NCBI GenBank assembly: GCA_029776595.1
Contig: JAKOSX010000139.1
Location: 1-36,426, forward strand
From: Bacillota bacterium
GTDB taxonomy: Bacteria > Bacillota > UBA4882 > UBA8346
Length of the DNA stretch: 36,426 nt
Direction of reading: 5' to 3'
The stretch's first letter is position 1. Each line of letters begins with the position of its first letter. Below, in pieces: positions 18,770 through 28,895 of the stretch. The notes under the pieces are model-generated. The model was not told the origin of the DNA, did no database searches, and saw nothing but the letters and a program-made list of their open reading frames with translations. A program made the position numbers and the translations under genes.

Positions 18770-20083
18770 TCAATTGGTCAACCCGGCAATGGCGGCACCG
18801 ATCAGCGGCGCGTTTTCCAGCGCCTTGATGGTATAATACCGCCCTTTTCCCCGGACCAGATAGTCCCGGAGATAGTACTCAATTTTTTCTTTTAAGGCTT
18901 TCAAATGGTGGAACGTGGTTCCATCGGCCATGATACATACCGGTCGTTCCGGCAACAATCCTTTGCCCGATTGAAGGACGGCCGCCGCAATACTGGCTGC
19001 GGACAATTTCGCCGCCCGGTCCACCAACCGGTCCAATAAATAATAGGCGACCGTGCGGTCTTGCTCCCTGCCGAAGGCGACAATGCTGCCTAAAGTATTT
19101 CCCCCGTTAAATGGGGCAGTTAAAAACTGATTGAGCTCCACCGTGCTGAGATCCTGTAAACCCATGATCGAAGCAGCCACTTTATCGGAGAAGAGGTTTT
19201 CAGCTGCTGCCGTCTGCAACAGCACCCGGCCCAATCCTCCCAAATAACGGCCGGAAATCATCTTCTCAAAAGTGAAAACACCCGGATTACCGGTGGTCCG
19301 GTCGAAAACCAGATCGATATCACCTTGGGGAATCTTGGCGAAACCGCCGGACTCCACGTTGATCAATTGGCTTCCCTCAGGATTCAGCCCCGGTTTTTTC
19401 CCGATATGGGCATTGGATTCGATATAACAGACATTGGTACCGGTCCCCAAGATAAAACCGATGAAACTGTCAAAAACTTCATCCGTCGCTGCAGCTTGTC
19501 CTGCCAATGATACAGCCACCGTGTCATTTAAAACGACCACCTGATAATCCAGGTCTGCACCGTCTTGCTGCAGCGCTTTTTTAAGATTTTCCCCCAACAG
19601 TTCCCCTTCGACTTCCGGCGCTTTAATCTCCTTACTGAACTTGATAACCCGACCGTCTTTGTCAGGCTGTATTTCCACTGAATAGGAAAAACAAAACCCC
19701 ACCTTTGAGCTGGCTTTCCTGATATCAGCCAGATATCTGGCTATCACCCCAAAGAATTGTTCTTTGCCGGTCTCTTCCCCTATCCCGGGCATAGGGTATT
19801 TCCTGAAGTTTTCGATAACCGCCCGGCCGTCATCGTCAAAATAGACGGTGGCCACGCGGAAATTGGTTCCGCCGGCATCCAATACGATGGCTTTTTCATG
19901 ACGCGGCACCTTAAAGGTAACTTCCAAATACGTCGGCAGCATGGCTAATGAGCTTTCCGTTCCGTTTAACCCCCGTTGCATTTCATCCCGAAACATGGTA
20001 CAGACGGTTTCCATCCCTATTGCATCGGGATTCATCCCATGCCTGCTTAAGAAATCATCCATGGATGATTTGAACGATTGCAT
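18770..20083 (-). CDS. Hexokinase, eukaryotic-type hexokinase family
   Basis: KAIVLDAGGTNFRVATVYF (phosphate 1), VGFCFSYSVEIQPDKDGRVIKFSKEIKAPEVEGELLGENLKKAL, VVLNDTVAVSLAGQ, FILGTGTNVCYIE, NVESGGFAKIP, EKMISGRYLGGLGRVLL: classic HK family motifs. RBS AAAGGAGAG. Confidence 0.9.
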   Translation of the reverse strand: MQSFKSSMDDFLSRHGMNPDAIGMETVCTMFRDEMQRGLNGTESSLAMLPTYLEVTFKVPRHEKAIVLDAGGTNFRVATVYFDDDGRAVIENFRKYPMPGIGEETGKEQFFGVIARYLADIRKASSKVGFCFSYSVEIQPDKDGRVIKFSKEIKAPEVEGELLGENLKKALQQDGADLDYQVVVLNDTVAVSLAGQAAATDEVFDSFIGFILGTGTNVCYIESNAHIGKKPGLNPEGSQLINVESGGFAKIPQGDIDLVFDRTTGNPGVFTFEKMISGRYLGGLGRVLLQTAAAENLFSDKVAASIMGLQDLSTVELNQFLTAPFNGGNTLGSIVAFGREQDRTVAYYLLDRLVDRAAKLSAASIAAAVLQSGKGLLPERPVCIMADGTTFHHLKALKEKIEYYLRDYLVRGKGRYYTIKALENAPLIGAAIAGLTN

Positions 20084-20229
20084 GGCACTCTCCTTTACAA
20101 CAGATCATTTTTCGATTCATATATATATTACCATATTTTTTCATTCTTGAAATTTTTTAAAAAATCAGGAACAATTTCCGAAGCATCTGCGTCCAATAAA
20201 CAGAAACAAGAAAAACGGAGGGATTGGAT

Positions 20230-20814
20230 ATGAAGAAATTACCATTATTACTCAGCATATCACTGACCGTAGGAGCATGCCTCTTCCAAGTGGACGCTAC
20301 ATATGCAAAACCCAAACCGAAGCCTGATCCGAAACCCGGAAAGAAAGTGGAACAGCCCCATAAAGGACCGCAAAAACCGGGCCCCGGCCCCCAGAAAGGC
20401 CATCCCGCACCGCCTCCCCATCGGGATCGGGAACGGGAAAAACTGCGGGAAGATGCCCGGGCGATCATCCAGCGAACCACCGTGGTCCTGCGGGAAGCCC
20501 AACAAACAGCCAAACGTCACCGTTACACTCGGGGACTGGCCAAAGCCGTTGCCCATCAAGAAAGAGCCCGCGAATTATACTGGAGAGGCGATTATAAAGA
20601 TGCGATCTTCCATTCGCTCCGCGCCCGCGATCTGGCTTTCCAGATCATCCGCGGCAACCGCCAGTCATACCGGAAAGAATATGATTGGAACGACATGGAA
20701 AGAAGATATCGCCACGATTGCCCCAAAGATGACGATCTGGACGTAAGAATCGAATGGCGCTCCCGCAACGACAAAGAGATGCTCACGATAAAACTGATAT
20801 TTGACTTAGACTAA
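20230..20814 (+). CDS. Secreted protein with Pro/Lys-rich linker, function unknown
   Basis: Signal peptide MKKLPLLLSISLTVGACLFQVDATYA then KPKPKPDPKPGKKVEQPHKGPQKPGPGPQKGHPAPPPH then a helical charged domain; RBS GGAGGG; followed by a terminator. Confidence 0.7.
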   Translation: MKKLPLLLSISLTVGACLFQVDATYAKPKPKPDPKPGKKVEQPHKGPQKPGPGPQKGHPAPPPHRDREREKLREDARAIIQRTTVVLREAQQTAKRHRYTRGLAKAVAHQERARELYWRGDYKDAIFHSLRARDLAFQIIRGNRQSYRKEYDWNDMERRYRHDCPKDDDLDVRIEWRSRNDKEMLTIKLIFDLD

Positions 20815-20826
20815 ACCTTAACCGCA

Positions 20827-20857
20827 AAACCCGCCGACGGCCATTGGCGGGTTTTTT
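20827..20857 (+). terminator. Rho-independent terminator
   Basis: AAACCCGCCgacggccattGGCGGGTTTTTT. Confidence 0.85.
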
Positions 20858-20888
20858 CATTCATGGAGTCAAATCATGGACCGGTCCG

Positions 20889-21521
20889 TCAAATTATCAA
20901 TTCGTCCGGATGTTGAATAATCCGGTCCGCCAACGATAAATCCTGAGCATACGAATGGGGGTTTTGATATCCTACGCATTGCATCCCGGCAGCTTTAGCC
21001 GCCTGCACCCCTCTTTCGGCATCCTCAATGACCAGACACTCGTCGGGAGAAACCCCTAATTTCTCAGCCGCCAGCAAAAAAATATCCGGTGCCGGTTTGC
21101 CGTGGGCCACATGCTCTCCGCTGACCAGCACATCAAAATAAGATTCCAAACCACATTTCCGTACCACTACCATTATCCAGTCCACCGGTGCCGACGACGC
21201 GATAGCCAGTTTCAGACGGGCGGCTTTCAATCGCTTTAGCAACTCAGGAATGCCGGGAATCGGTTCCAAGTCGAACTTTTCCATCTCCGCCCGGCTATGT
21301 TCTCTGTGCATGGACAGCAACTCCTCCACTGTCTCTGGCCGTCGGTGCCGTGCTTTGATGGCGGACCACATGTCCCAATCGGTAACTCCGACGAACGTCC
21401 GATATTCCTCTTCCGTAATGTTTAATTGTAACTTTTGAAAAAGTTCCTGGTTTAACCGGTAATGAATCGGCTCACTGTCGACAATGACGCCGTCCATATC
21501 GAAAATAACCGCTTTAATCAT
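20889..21521 (-). CDS. HAD-superfamily hydrolase, beta-phosphoglucomutase-like
   Basis: KAVIFDMDGVIVDSEPIHYRLNQELF ... LKLAIASSAPVDWIMVV ... GKPAPDIFLLAAEKLGVSPDECLVIEDAERGVQAAKAAGM. Confidence 0.92.
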   Translation of the reverse strand: MIKAVIFDMDGVIVDSEPIHYRLNQELFQKLQLNITEEEYRTFVGVTDWDMWSAIKARHRRPETVEELLSMHREHSRAEMEKFDLEPIPGIPELLKRLKAARLKLAIASSAPVDWIMVVVRKCGLESYFDVLVSGEHVAHGKPAPDIFLLAAEKLGVSPDECLVIEDAERGVQAAKAAGMQCVGYQNPHSYAQDLSLADRIIQHPDELII

Positions 21522-21532
21522 GGATACTCCTC

Positions 21533-23266
21533 TTATTTAAACTGTAACTGATACAACTGGGCATAAAGTCCGCCCCGGTTCAACAGTTCCTCATGAGTTC
21601 CTTCCTCAATAATCCCTTCCTCCGCCAGGACCAGAATTCGCCGGGCATTCTTAATCGTGGACAACCGGTGGGCAATGACAAATGTCGTCCGGTTTTTCGC
21701 CAAAGCTTCCAACGATTCCTGCACCACTTTTTCGCTCTCGTTATCCAGGGCGGAAGTGGCCTCATCCAAAATAAGGATGGGTGGATTCTTCAAAAACACC
21801 CGTGCAATGCTGATCCGCTGTTTCTGCCCGCCCGAAAGCTTAATTCCCCGCTGGCCGATATCTGTATCATACCCTTCGGGCAAACTCATGATAAAATCAT
21901 GGGCATTGGCCTTTTTCGCCGCTTCGATAACCTCTTCCTCCGTCGCATCCGGCTTGCCATAGCGGATGTTTTCCATTACCGTCCCTGCAAAAAGATAAAC
22001 ATCCTGTTGGACAATGCCGATATTTTTCCGCAAGGACTTTAATTTGATGCTTCGGATATCCCGGCCATCCAAGGTGATGGCACCTTCCGTTACCTCATAA
22101 AAGCGGGGAATCAAACTGCATAGGGTGGTCTTGCCTACGCCTGACGGCCCCACCAAGGCCACATATTCTCCGGCCTTCACCGTCAGGTTGACCTTGGACA
22201 ACACCGGTTCCGACCGGTCCGAATACCGGAAGGAAACGTCTTTGAAACAAATGTCTCCCCGGACCTCTTTCAATTCCACCGCATTCCGGGCATCAGTGAT
22301 ATCCGGGGCAATCTGCAACACTTCATAAAAGCGATCAAAGCCGGAAATCCCGTTCTGAAACTGTTCTCCGAAATTGACCAGTTTTTTAATGGGATCCAAA
22401 AATGTATTGATGTACAGTAAAAAAGTGATCAAATCCAGCGTATTCACACGGCCTTTCCCTGTCAACAATGCCGCCCCGACGACCACAGCCACATAAATCA
22501 AGGAGTTAAACGCATTGATCCCGCTGTGATAACGACCCATATAATAATAGCTGTTTTTCTTGGTCTCCACATACCGCCGGTTATTTTTGCGGAATTTCTC
22601 CATCTCCAGGTCTTCGTTGGCGAAGGACTTCACCACCCGAACCCCGGAGATACTGTCTTCGATCCCGGCATTGATCTCGGCAATCTTCGCCCGGTTAATT
22701 TTAAATGCCTGACGCATTTTCCGGTTGTAATAGTAAGCGAAACCGATCATTAACGGGATGAAGGCAAAGATGATCAACGTCAGTTGGACATTGATGGTCA
22801 GCAAAATGATAAAGGAACCGATCAGTTTCACGACGGAGATCAACAAATCTTCCGGGCCGTGATGGTATAACTCGGTAATCTCAAATAAATCATTGGTGAT
22901 CCTGGACATTATCTGTCCGGTTTTCTGATTGTCATAATACGTAAAGGACAGCTTCTGAAAATGCTCAAAGATCTCATTCCTGAGATCATGCTCCATCTTG
23001 GCGCCCATAATATGGCCGGCTGTCGTAATAAAAAAGTTACAAAAATATTCGATGACCGTCAATCCAACCATGGCAGCAGCAATTTTGAAAATCGGTCCGG
23101 TAACGTTTTCCAGCCCCGAGGGAAGAAGTTCGCCGGTAATATACCGGATCAGCAACGGAAAAACCAAGTTTATACCGGATACCGTAAAAGCACATGCCAT
23201 ATCCGCCGCAAAAAGTCCGAGATAAGGCCGGTAATATGATAGAAACTTTTTCATTTTTGGACTCAT
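21533..23266 (-). CDS. ABC exporter (fused TMD-NBD)
   Basis: Six-TM region then VALVGPSGVGKTTLCSLIPRFYE (Walker A), LSGGQKQRISIARVFLKNPPILILDEATSALD. Confidence 0.95.
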   Translation of the reverse strand: MSPKMKKFLSYYRPYLGLFAADMACAFTVSGINLVFPLLIRYITGELLPSGLENVTGPIFKIAAAMVGLTVIEYFCNFFITTAGHIMGAKMEHDLRNEIFEHFQKLSFTYYDNQKTGQIMSRITNDLFEITELYHHGPEDLLISVVKLIGSFIILLTINVQLTLIIFAFIPLMIGFAYYYNRKMRQAFKINRAKIAEINAGIEDSISGVRVVKSFANEDLEMEKFRKNNRRYVETKKNSYYYMGRYHSGINAFNSLIYVAVVVGAALLTGKGRVNTLDLITFLLYINTFLDPIKKLVNFGEQFQNGISGFDRFYEVLQIAPDITDARNAVELKEVRGDICFKDVSFRYSDRSEPVLSKVNLTVKAGEYVALVGPSGVGKTTLCSLIPRFYEVTEGAITLDGRDIRSIKLKSLRKNIGIVQQDVYLFAGTVMENIRYGKPDATEEEVIEAAKKANAHDFIMSLPEGYDTDIGQRGIKLSGGQKQRISIARVFLKNPPILILDEATSALDNESEKVVQESLEALAKNRTTFVIAHRLSTIKNARRILVLAEEGIIEEGTHEELLNRGGLYAQLYQLQFK

Positions 23267-23353
23267 GATGCTCTCGATGCTCTCCTTTCACACTTGCCGG
23301 AACGATCTTATATTACCATAATCCGTCCTGCTGCGGCTATCAAGGTTTTTTAA

Positions 23354-23382
23354 TTGTCTTTCAAAACAAAGTGTGATACGAT
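23354..23382 (+). promoter_or_regulatory. Sigma-A-type promoter for mscL
   Basis: TTGTCT-N17-TACGAT, upstream of mscL. Confidence 0.45.
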
Positions 23383-23430
23383 GGGATTGCATTACATGGA
23401 TACAACATGGGTTATAATGGAGGCATATCG

Positions 23431-23829
23431 ATGTGGAACGAGTTCAAACAGTTTGCCATGAAAGGCAATATTCTTGACCTGGCCATCGGTGTCATCATCG
23501 GCGGCGCTTTCGGAAAGATCGTCACGTCTCTGGTGAATGATTTACTAATGCCGATTTTCGGACTGATCCTGGGTGGATTGGACTTCTCCGGCTTACACAT
23601 AAAAATCGGAGACGCAGTCATCCGGTACGGCGCATTCGTTCAAAGCGTGGTGGATTTTCTCATTGTCGGCTGGTCCATTTTCCTCTTCATCCGAATACTG
23701 GACCGACTCAAAAAGAAGGAAACGCAGGCAAAAGCGGAAGAAGCCGCCGCAACCGTCGTCGAACCCTCCAATGAGGAGAAACTTCTGGCCGAAATTCGGG
23801 ATTTGTTGAAACAACAAAATAAAGCCTGA
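23431..23829 (+). CDS. mscL: Large-conductance mechanosensitive channel
   Basis: [65 protein letters not shown]; the track's upstream start is less likely. Confidence 0.95.
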   Translation: MWNEFKQFAMKGNILDLAIGVIIGGAFGKIVTSLVNDLLMPIFGLILGGLDFSGLHIKIGDAVIRYGAFVQSVVDFLIVGWSIFLFIRILDRLKKKETQAKAEEAAATVVEPSNEEKLLAEIRDLLKQQNKA

Positions 23830-23839
23830 ACATTTTTTA

Positions 23840-23870
23840 AATACCCCCTATCATGGGGTTTCTTTTTTAT
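23840..23870 (+). terminator. Rho-independent terminator of mscL
   Basis: ACCCCctatcaTGGGGTttcttttttat. Confidence 0.65.
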
Positions 23871-23964
23871 GTGATACTTCACACAAATGATTCAAACGAA
23901 CGTCAATGGCACAAATACCAACAAGAATGGAAACGTCCGTTATTTACGGCCGTTTCACATTATT

Positions 23965-25779
23965 TCATTCCATCTTCTTCTTTCGCATCCGGGCAGCATA
24001 CCGTTCCAACCCGTCGACAATCGCCTCAGCGACGGCCGAACGGAAAGCATCGGTTTTGAGATAAGCTTCTTCTTCCGGAACGATCATGTATGCCGACTCC
24101 GTCAACACCGATGGCATTTGCGTACCCCGGATCACCGCCAGGTTGGCGTGGTACAAACCGTCATCGTTTAAGGTAAAAACTTGTCCCGGCCCAAACGTCC
24201 GTTGATAGGCTTGGTGTATCTCCCAGGCCAACGGGAGGCTGACCGGCGTAAAGTAATACACCCCATACCCTCGCTTGACAAAAGGATTGCCGGTTGGCCC
24301 CAATGAATTGTTATGGACGCTCACCAGGATATCTGCCCGGTTTTTCCAAGCGATCCCAGGGCGCTGACTCAGCGGCACATCAGCATCGCCGTCGCGGATC
24401 ATCACCACCCGGGCACCCTTCACCTCCAGCTTTTCTTTAAGGCGCAAGGCGATGGCAAAATTGGCATCTCCCTCGGCATAACCAGTGACCCCCATGGCGC
24501 CGCCTCCGGCCCCATGGCCGGCATCAACAGCGATCACCAGTCCCAACAACGGTAAAGCCTCATCGAGCAACGGCGGCGGCGTCCTGAGCTCCAACACCAG
24601 TTCCTTCCCTTCATAGGAAACATCATATCCCCACCAACCGTTAGGTTCCATGAAAAGACGCAAGCGGTACGTTTCATCATCATCCTGGTACCACCGGACT
24701 TGTCGGACGCAGCCGGCTGTCGCATTATTGACCCAGTCCGTATTGGAATAAGCACCATACAGGATAATATCAAATGTCCGCCCTTCCCAATCATAATCGA
24801 TGCGGAAAGGGATCCTTTGGGACACCGGAATCCGGACCAGCGTCGAATAACCGCGCGTCATCATAGTCACATTGCCGATAATGTTCATGGGCGGCGGTGT
24901 CCCTGTCGGCAGTTGCTTCACAGCGCTTTCGTTGACCCAGGCGGTTTGCGTCCGATTAAGGCAGACCCGGTATTCTTTCCCTTTTTTCCCGGTAACCTGC
25001 AATACCGTCTCTTTGGGAAGGAACATCATATACCCTGCCTTATTTGAACCGGAAACCGCCGGCCCGGCATAGAGAACCGTTTGATCGGAAACCGTTTCCA
25101 CCATGACCGGAAGATCATCAGGGAACCGTGACAGACGTCCTTGGGCTTCTTTGGTGATCCATGCGCCCTTCTCATCCAGCAGGGTCACCCGGATGGTCGC
25201 CTGATAGATGACATCATGGGTTCCCATCTTATAGATTCCCTGATAAACACCGGAACTTTTCGGACTTTCAACCATCGGAAACCGCCTGGCCATTCCGTCG
25301 ACGGTAAAGTACGCCGACATTCCCGGACTTCCTTTGCAGACTACCTTCACCCAATCGCCGGGCAGCAAGGCCTGATCCTCCTGAGGTGTCACCCATTGAA
25401 TGGTCAACGGTGAAACCGCAGGCGCCGGCTGGGATTCCGCCACAAACACAGTCCGCACCGACTGATATATGGCACCGTTCCATTGGAGTTCCGCCCGGAT
25501 TTCATAAGTACCCGGAGTCAATGAAACCATCGTTAAAAACCCTCCCCCGGGATGAATCGCCACCGGCTTGCCGTTAATCGTCAATTTCCCGTCCGGCGGT
25601 GCCGAACCGGCCACAAATGTCGACGGGATCGCCGGAAGCCGTTGATTTTCAGCCGGATAAACGATCCGGACAGGAGCGGAATAGGGCGTATCATCCGCGG
25701 GCTCCGCCGCAACAGCGGGCCATATGCCGCTTAAAACCAATGCCAGGCACAACCATAACAACCATTTTTTCATTTTCAT
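23965..25779 (-). CDS. N-acetylmuramoyl-L-alanine amidase (amidase_3) with N-terminal SH3/Ig-like regions
   Basis: LVIAVDAGHGAGGGAMGVTGYAEGDANFAIALRLKEKLEVKGARVVMIRDGDADVPLSQR ... ADILVSVHNNS ... PSVLTESAYM; signal peptide MKMKKWLLWLCLALVLSGIWPAVAA. Confidence 0.88.
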   Translation of the reverse strand: MKMKKWLLWLCLALVLSGIWPAVAAEPADDTPYSAPVRIVYPAENQRLPAIPSTFVAGSAPPDGKLTINGKPVAIHPGGGFLTMVSLTPGTYEIRAELQWNGAIYQSVRTVFVAESQPAPAVSPLTIQWVTPQEDQALLPGDWVKVVCKGSPGMSAYFTVDGMARRFPMVESPKSSGVYQGIYKMGTHDVIYQATIRVTLLDEKGAWITKEAQGRLSRFPDDLPVMVETVSDQTVLYAGPAVSGSNKAGYMMFLPKETVLQVTGKKGKEYRVCLNRTQTAWVNESAVKQLPTGTPPPMNIIGNVTMMTRGYSTLVRIPVSQRIPFRIDYDWEGRTFDIILYGAYSNTDWVNNATAGCVRQVRWYQDDDETYRLRLFMEPNGWWGYDVSYEGKELVLELRTPPPLLDEALPLLGLVIAVDAGHGAGGGAMGVTGYAEGDANFAIALRLKEKLEVKGARVVMIRDGDADVPLSQRPGIAWKNRADILVSVHNNSLGPTGNPFVKRGYGVYYFTPVSLPLAWEIHQAYQRTFGPGQVFTLNDDGLYHANLAVIRGTQMPSVLTESAYMIVPEEEAYLKTDAFRSAVAEAIVDGLERYAARMRKKKME

Positions 25780-25807
25780 CCTCAACCAGCTTTTTTGTAC
25801 TGTTTTC

Positions 25808-27244
25808 TTATGGCCGATCCCAAGGATAGTCCAGACCAACTTGAGCCGGATAGTAATAGCCGGAAGTCTGATTGACGATCCCCAGACGATATTGCCGATT
25901 GGAAAGGAGCGGCGGATATTTTCGTTTGGAAGGTATGGGCGAACTGTAAATACGAATCTCCCCTTTAAGTGAGGTAATCACTTCTTCGCGCCAATCACCC
26001 ATACAATCCACAACTAAGACCACATTCCCTTCAATCCGGGTCATCGGCTCTCCGCCCCAGTCTCCGATCTTCCTGCCGCTGACTACCTCTTTTTGAAGAT
26101 CATCGTCCTACCAGACCGGCCTGGGCGAAAGTTCCGTTTTGGCATGAAATTGAACCCAATCACCACGGGCGGTATACATCCACCGTTTCGGATAATCTCG
26201 TTCCCCGCAGTACACTTCCATTCCCGGATATTCCTCCAAGACATCGGCACACATTCCCTGTCCGTGAATGTGATAAGTTTTCTCCGGATGGCCCCATAGT
26301 TTCCGGCCGGTCTTGGCATCCACCACACAGATGCCGTCAGCATCCTGCCGTCTTTCAAACCCGTAAAATATCTCCAGTCCCGGATGGGAGGGATCGATAT
26401 CGGCACAATAGACCACATCCGGATGCCCCATACCTAAAGACCAAAGACCTTTCCCGTCATCATCAATAACTGCCGCTCCGATGACTAATTCATCCCGTCC
26501 GTCTTGATCTACGTCGGCGGCGATCAGTCCATGGGAACCTTGGCCGTAATAATTCCGGCTTTTCACCGGATGCTTTTCCAGAACTTCATGTTTCCATAAA
26601 ATCCGAAAATTCGCATCCAACGCCCAGGTTTTGATGATATTATATGTCCCCCGTTGCATAATTAAGGATGGTTTTTTCCCGTCCAAATAGGCGACGGCCA
26701 ACATATTCCGACTGTATGAATTGTAATCCGGATAACCGGCCCGACTAATCCAAGGGGTTTTGGCAACAACCTTCCCGGTTATACCGTCAATCTTCACCAA
26801 ATACTCCGGTCCGGATTCCACCAGTCCATTGGGGTTCCGCGGATCCCCTTCGCCCGCTTTACAATAGACTTCGGCCCGTCCGTCGCCGTCCAAATCATAG
26901 ACTACCCATGGGGAATACCAGATCCCGGTTTCGATAGCCCAACCCATATCGTATACCCATAACAGACGGCCGTCTTTTTTATAAGCTTCCAATCGATAAG
27001 GAGAAGGACTGGGCTTCCAGTAGCCAGGGTGCTGATAGGGATCGACGTTAAAATTGGGCTGTTTGATAATGAACTCCAGTTCACCGTCGCCATCCAAATC
27101 GCCCAGCCCAATTTTTTGAAAATCATAGGAACCCGCCAAAGGAATGCTATGGTATGGTTTTAATGGCATTTCCGCACTCAATCCCGTCTGCACCCAAACA
27201 AACAAGAGGCCAAATATTCCGGCCAACATCCGCATTTTCACCAT
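25808..27244 (-). pseudogene. Rhamnogalacturonan lyase-like gene (PL11/YesW-type) interrupted by an in-frame TAG at 26108-26110
   Basis: N-terminal part (to 26111) signal peptide plus DLDGDGELEF, DLDGDGRAEVYCK, DVDQDGRDELVIG metal/propeller motifs; after TAG the same frame continues DDDLQKEVVSGRKIGDWGGEPMTRIEGNVVLVVDCMGDWREEVITSLKGEIRIYSSPIPSKRKYPPLLSNRQYRLGIVNQ to a stop at 25808. Confidence 0.85.
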
Positions 27245-27375
27245 CAGTAACGCCTCGCTTGATCCGATTTTACGAATTCGTAACTTTCCGTATGGCGGCA
27301 TCTCATTTCAGATTGAATCCCATTCATTATTTCGGCATCCATTCGCTTTTCCCACAGGTTTTTCAAGCATTTCCA

Positions 27376-27404
27376 ATAAAAAACGACCCCCGCAGGAGTC
27401 GTTT
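27376..27404 (-). terminator. Rho-independent terminator of ilvE
   Basis: Minus strand AAACGACTCCTGCGGGGGTCGTTTTTTATT. Confidence 0.75.
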
Positions 27405-27431
27405 CCGTAAATTCCCATCGACAGTTGATAA

Positions 27432-28517
27432 TCAAAGCCGACCGATTTCATGCACCCAGCCAAAGGGATCTTCTTCCCGTCCATACTGGATGCCCACCAA
27501 TTTATCATAGAGTCTTTGCGTAATGGGACCCACTTGGAAATTGTTGATCTCATAATTTTGCCCTTTATAGAACAAGGACCCGACCGGAGAGATAACCGCA
27601 GCCGTACCGGTCCCAAAGGCTTCAGTCAGCGTGCCGTTTTTCGTCCCTTCAATGACCTCGTCAATGCTGATCATCCGTTCTTCAGTCCGGTAACCGAGAT
27701 ATTGGGCCAGTTCGAGCACGGAGGCCCGGGTAATTCCGGGTAAAATAGACCCGCTTAAATTGGGCGTGACCAAGGTATCGCCAAAGACGAAGAAGATATT
27801 CATGGCCCCGACTTCTTCCACATATTTCCGTTCTTTGGCATCCAGCCAAAGTACCTGTGAAAACCCTTTTTCCTGCGCTTTGGCGCCTGCCAGAAGGCTG
27901 GCCGCATAGTTTCCGCCGGTTTTGGCGTTTCCGACGCCGCCCACGGCAGCCCGGATATACACATCTTCCACATATAGGCTGATGGGTTTGAAGCCTTCTT
28001 TAAAATAAGCGCCGACCGGGGTCAAAATGATATAGAACAAATATTCATCCGCCGGATGAACGCCTAATGCGGCACCCAACCCGACCAACGTCGGCCGGAT
28101 ATAAAGAGACGTACCGGGTGCTTTGGGAATCCAGCGTTTCTCCAGATTCACCAAGGTCTTAATCCCTTCCAGGAAATATTCCACGGGCAACGGCGCCATG
28201 CAAATCCGTTCCGCCGAATGATACATCCGTTCAGCGTTCTTCTCGGGACGGAATAATAAGATCCGGCTGTCCTCTGATGCATAAGCTTTAAGCCCTTCGA
28301 AGATTTCCTGGGAATAATGGAGCACCACTGCCGCCGGATCAATTTGAAACGGTTTATACTTCGTTATTTTCGGTTCCACCCAACCTTGGCCTTTCCGATA
28401 AACCATGGTGAACATGTGATCGGTGAAGAGTTTCCCGAACCCTAACTGAGTGGCATCGGTAAACAAGGGTTTTAGTTCCTCATCTTTCACTTTCTCAATG
28501 GTAATCTGCATCGCCAT
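27432..28517 (-). CDS. ilvE: Branched-chain amino acid aminotransferase
   Basis: HYSQEIFEGLKAYASEDSRILLFRPEKNAERMYHSAERICMAPLP ... GGNYAASLLAGAKAQEKGFSQVLWLDAKERKYVEEVGAMNIFFV ... EAFGTGTAAVISPVGSL. Confidence 0.95.
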   Translation of the reverse strand: MAMQITIEKVKDEELKPLFTDATQLGFGKLFTDHMFTMVYRKGQGWVEPKITKYKPFQIDPAAVVLHYSQEIFEGLKAYASEDSRILLFRPEKNAERMYHSAERICMAPLPVEYFLEGIKTLVNLEKRWIPKAPGTSLYIRPTLVGLGAALGVHPADEYLFYIILTPVGAYFKEGFKPISLYVEDVYIRAAVGGVGNAKTGGNYAASLLAGAKAQEKGFSQVLWLDAKERKYVEEVGAMNIFFVFGDTLVTPNLSGSILPGITRASVLELAQYLGYRTEERMISIDEVIEGTKNGTLTEAFGTGTAAVISPVGSLFYKGQNYEINNFQVGPITQRLYDKLVGIQYGREEDPFGWVHEIGRL

Positions 28518-28632
28518 AACTCCTCTCCAAACTTTAACACTATCCCTTCGGCCATCACGCAATTTAATCGGATCGTCGAAAAGACATCAACCTAATTATA
28601 GCACAATTCATTCCAAGCGAAGCAAAAAAATG

Positions 28633-28661
28633 AAAAAAGCCAATCAGAGATTGGCTTTTTC
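28633..28661. terminator. Rho-independent terminator
   Basis: AAAAAAGCCAATCagaGATTGGCTTTTT. Confidence 0.8.
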
Positions 28662-28843
28662 TATTCATCGTCTTTCTCCCGCTCCAGCAACCGAAGCAAA
28701 CGGCTTACCGTCAAATCGATTTTCGTGGCAATGGTATACTTTTCATGATCATCCAGGACTTTTTGATGGTCGGTATTCATCAGATCGTTTTTAATCTCAC
28801 CTATTTCCCGATGAAATTTCACTAAATCCTTTTCGAACATCAT
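28661..28843 (-). CDS. Small helical hypothetical protein
   Basis: MMFEKDLVKFHREIGEIKNDLMNTDHQKVLDDHEKYTIATKIDLTVSRLLRLLEREKDDE, about 60 aa, ends at a terminator; RBS GGAGGG. Confidence 0.6.
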   Translation of the reverse strand: MMFEKDLVKFHREIGEIKNDLMNTDHQKVLDDHEKYTIATKIDLTVSRLLRLLEREKDDE

Positions 28844-28895
28844 TGTTCCCTCCGTCTTCATACCTTTTTATGCCACCGATTGAACGGTAAAACGA

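Noticed and set aside
26083-26418. 111-aa minus ORF in another frame over the RG lyase stop region
   Set aside because: Shadow frame of the lyase; the true continuation is in the original frame after the amber codon.
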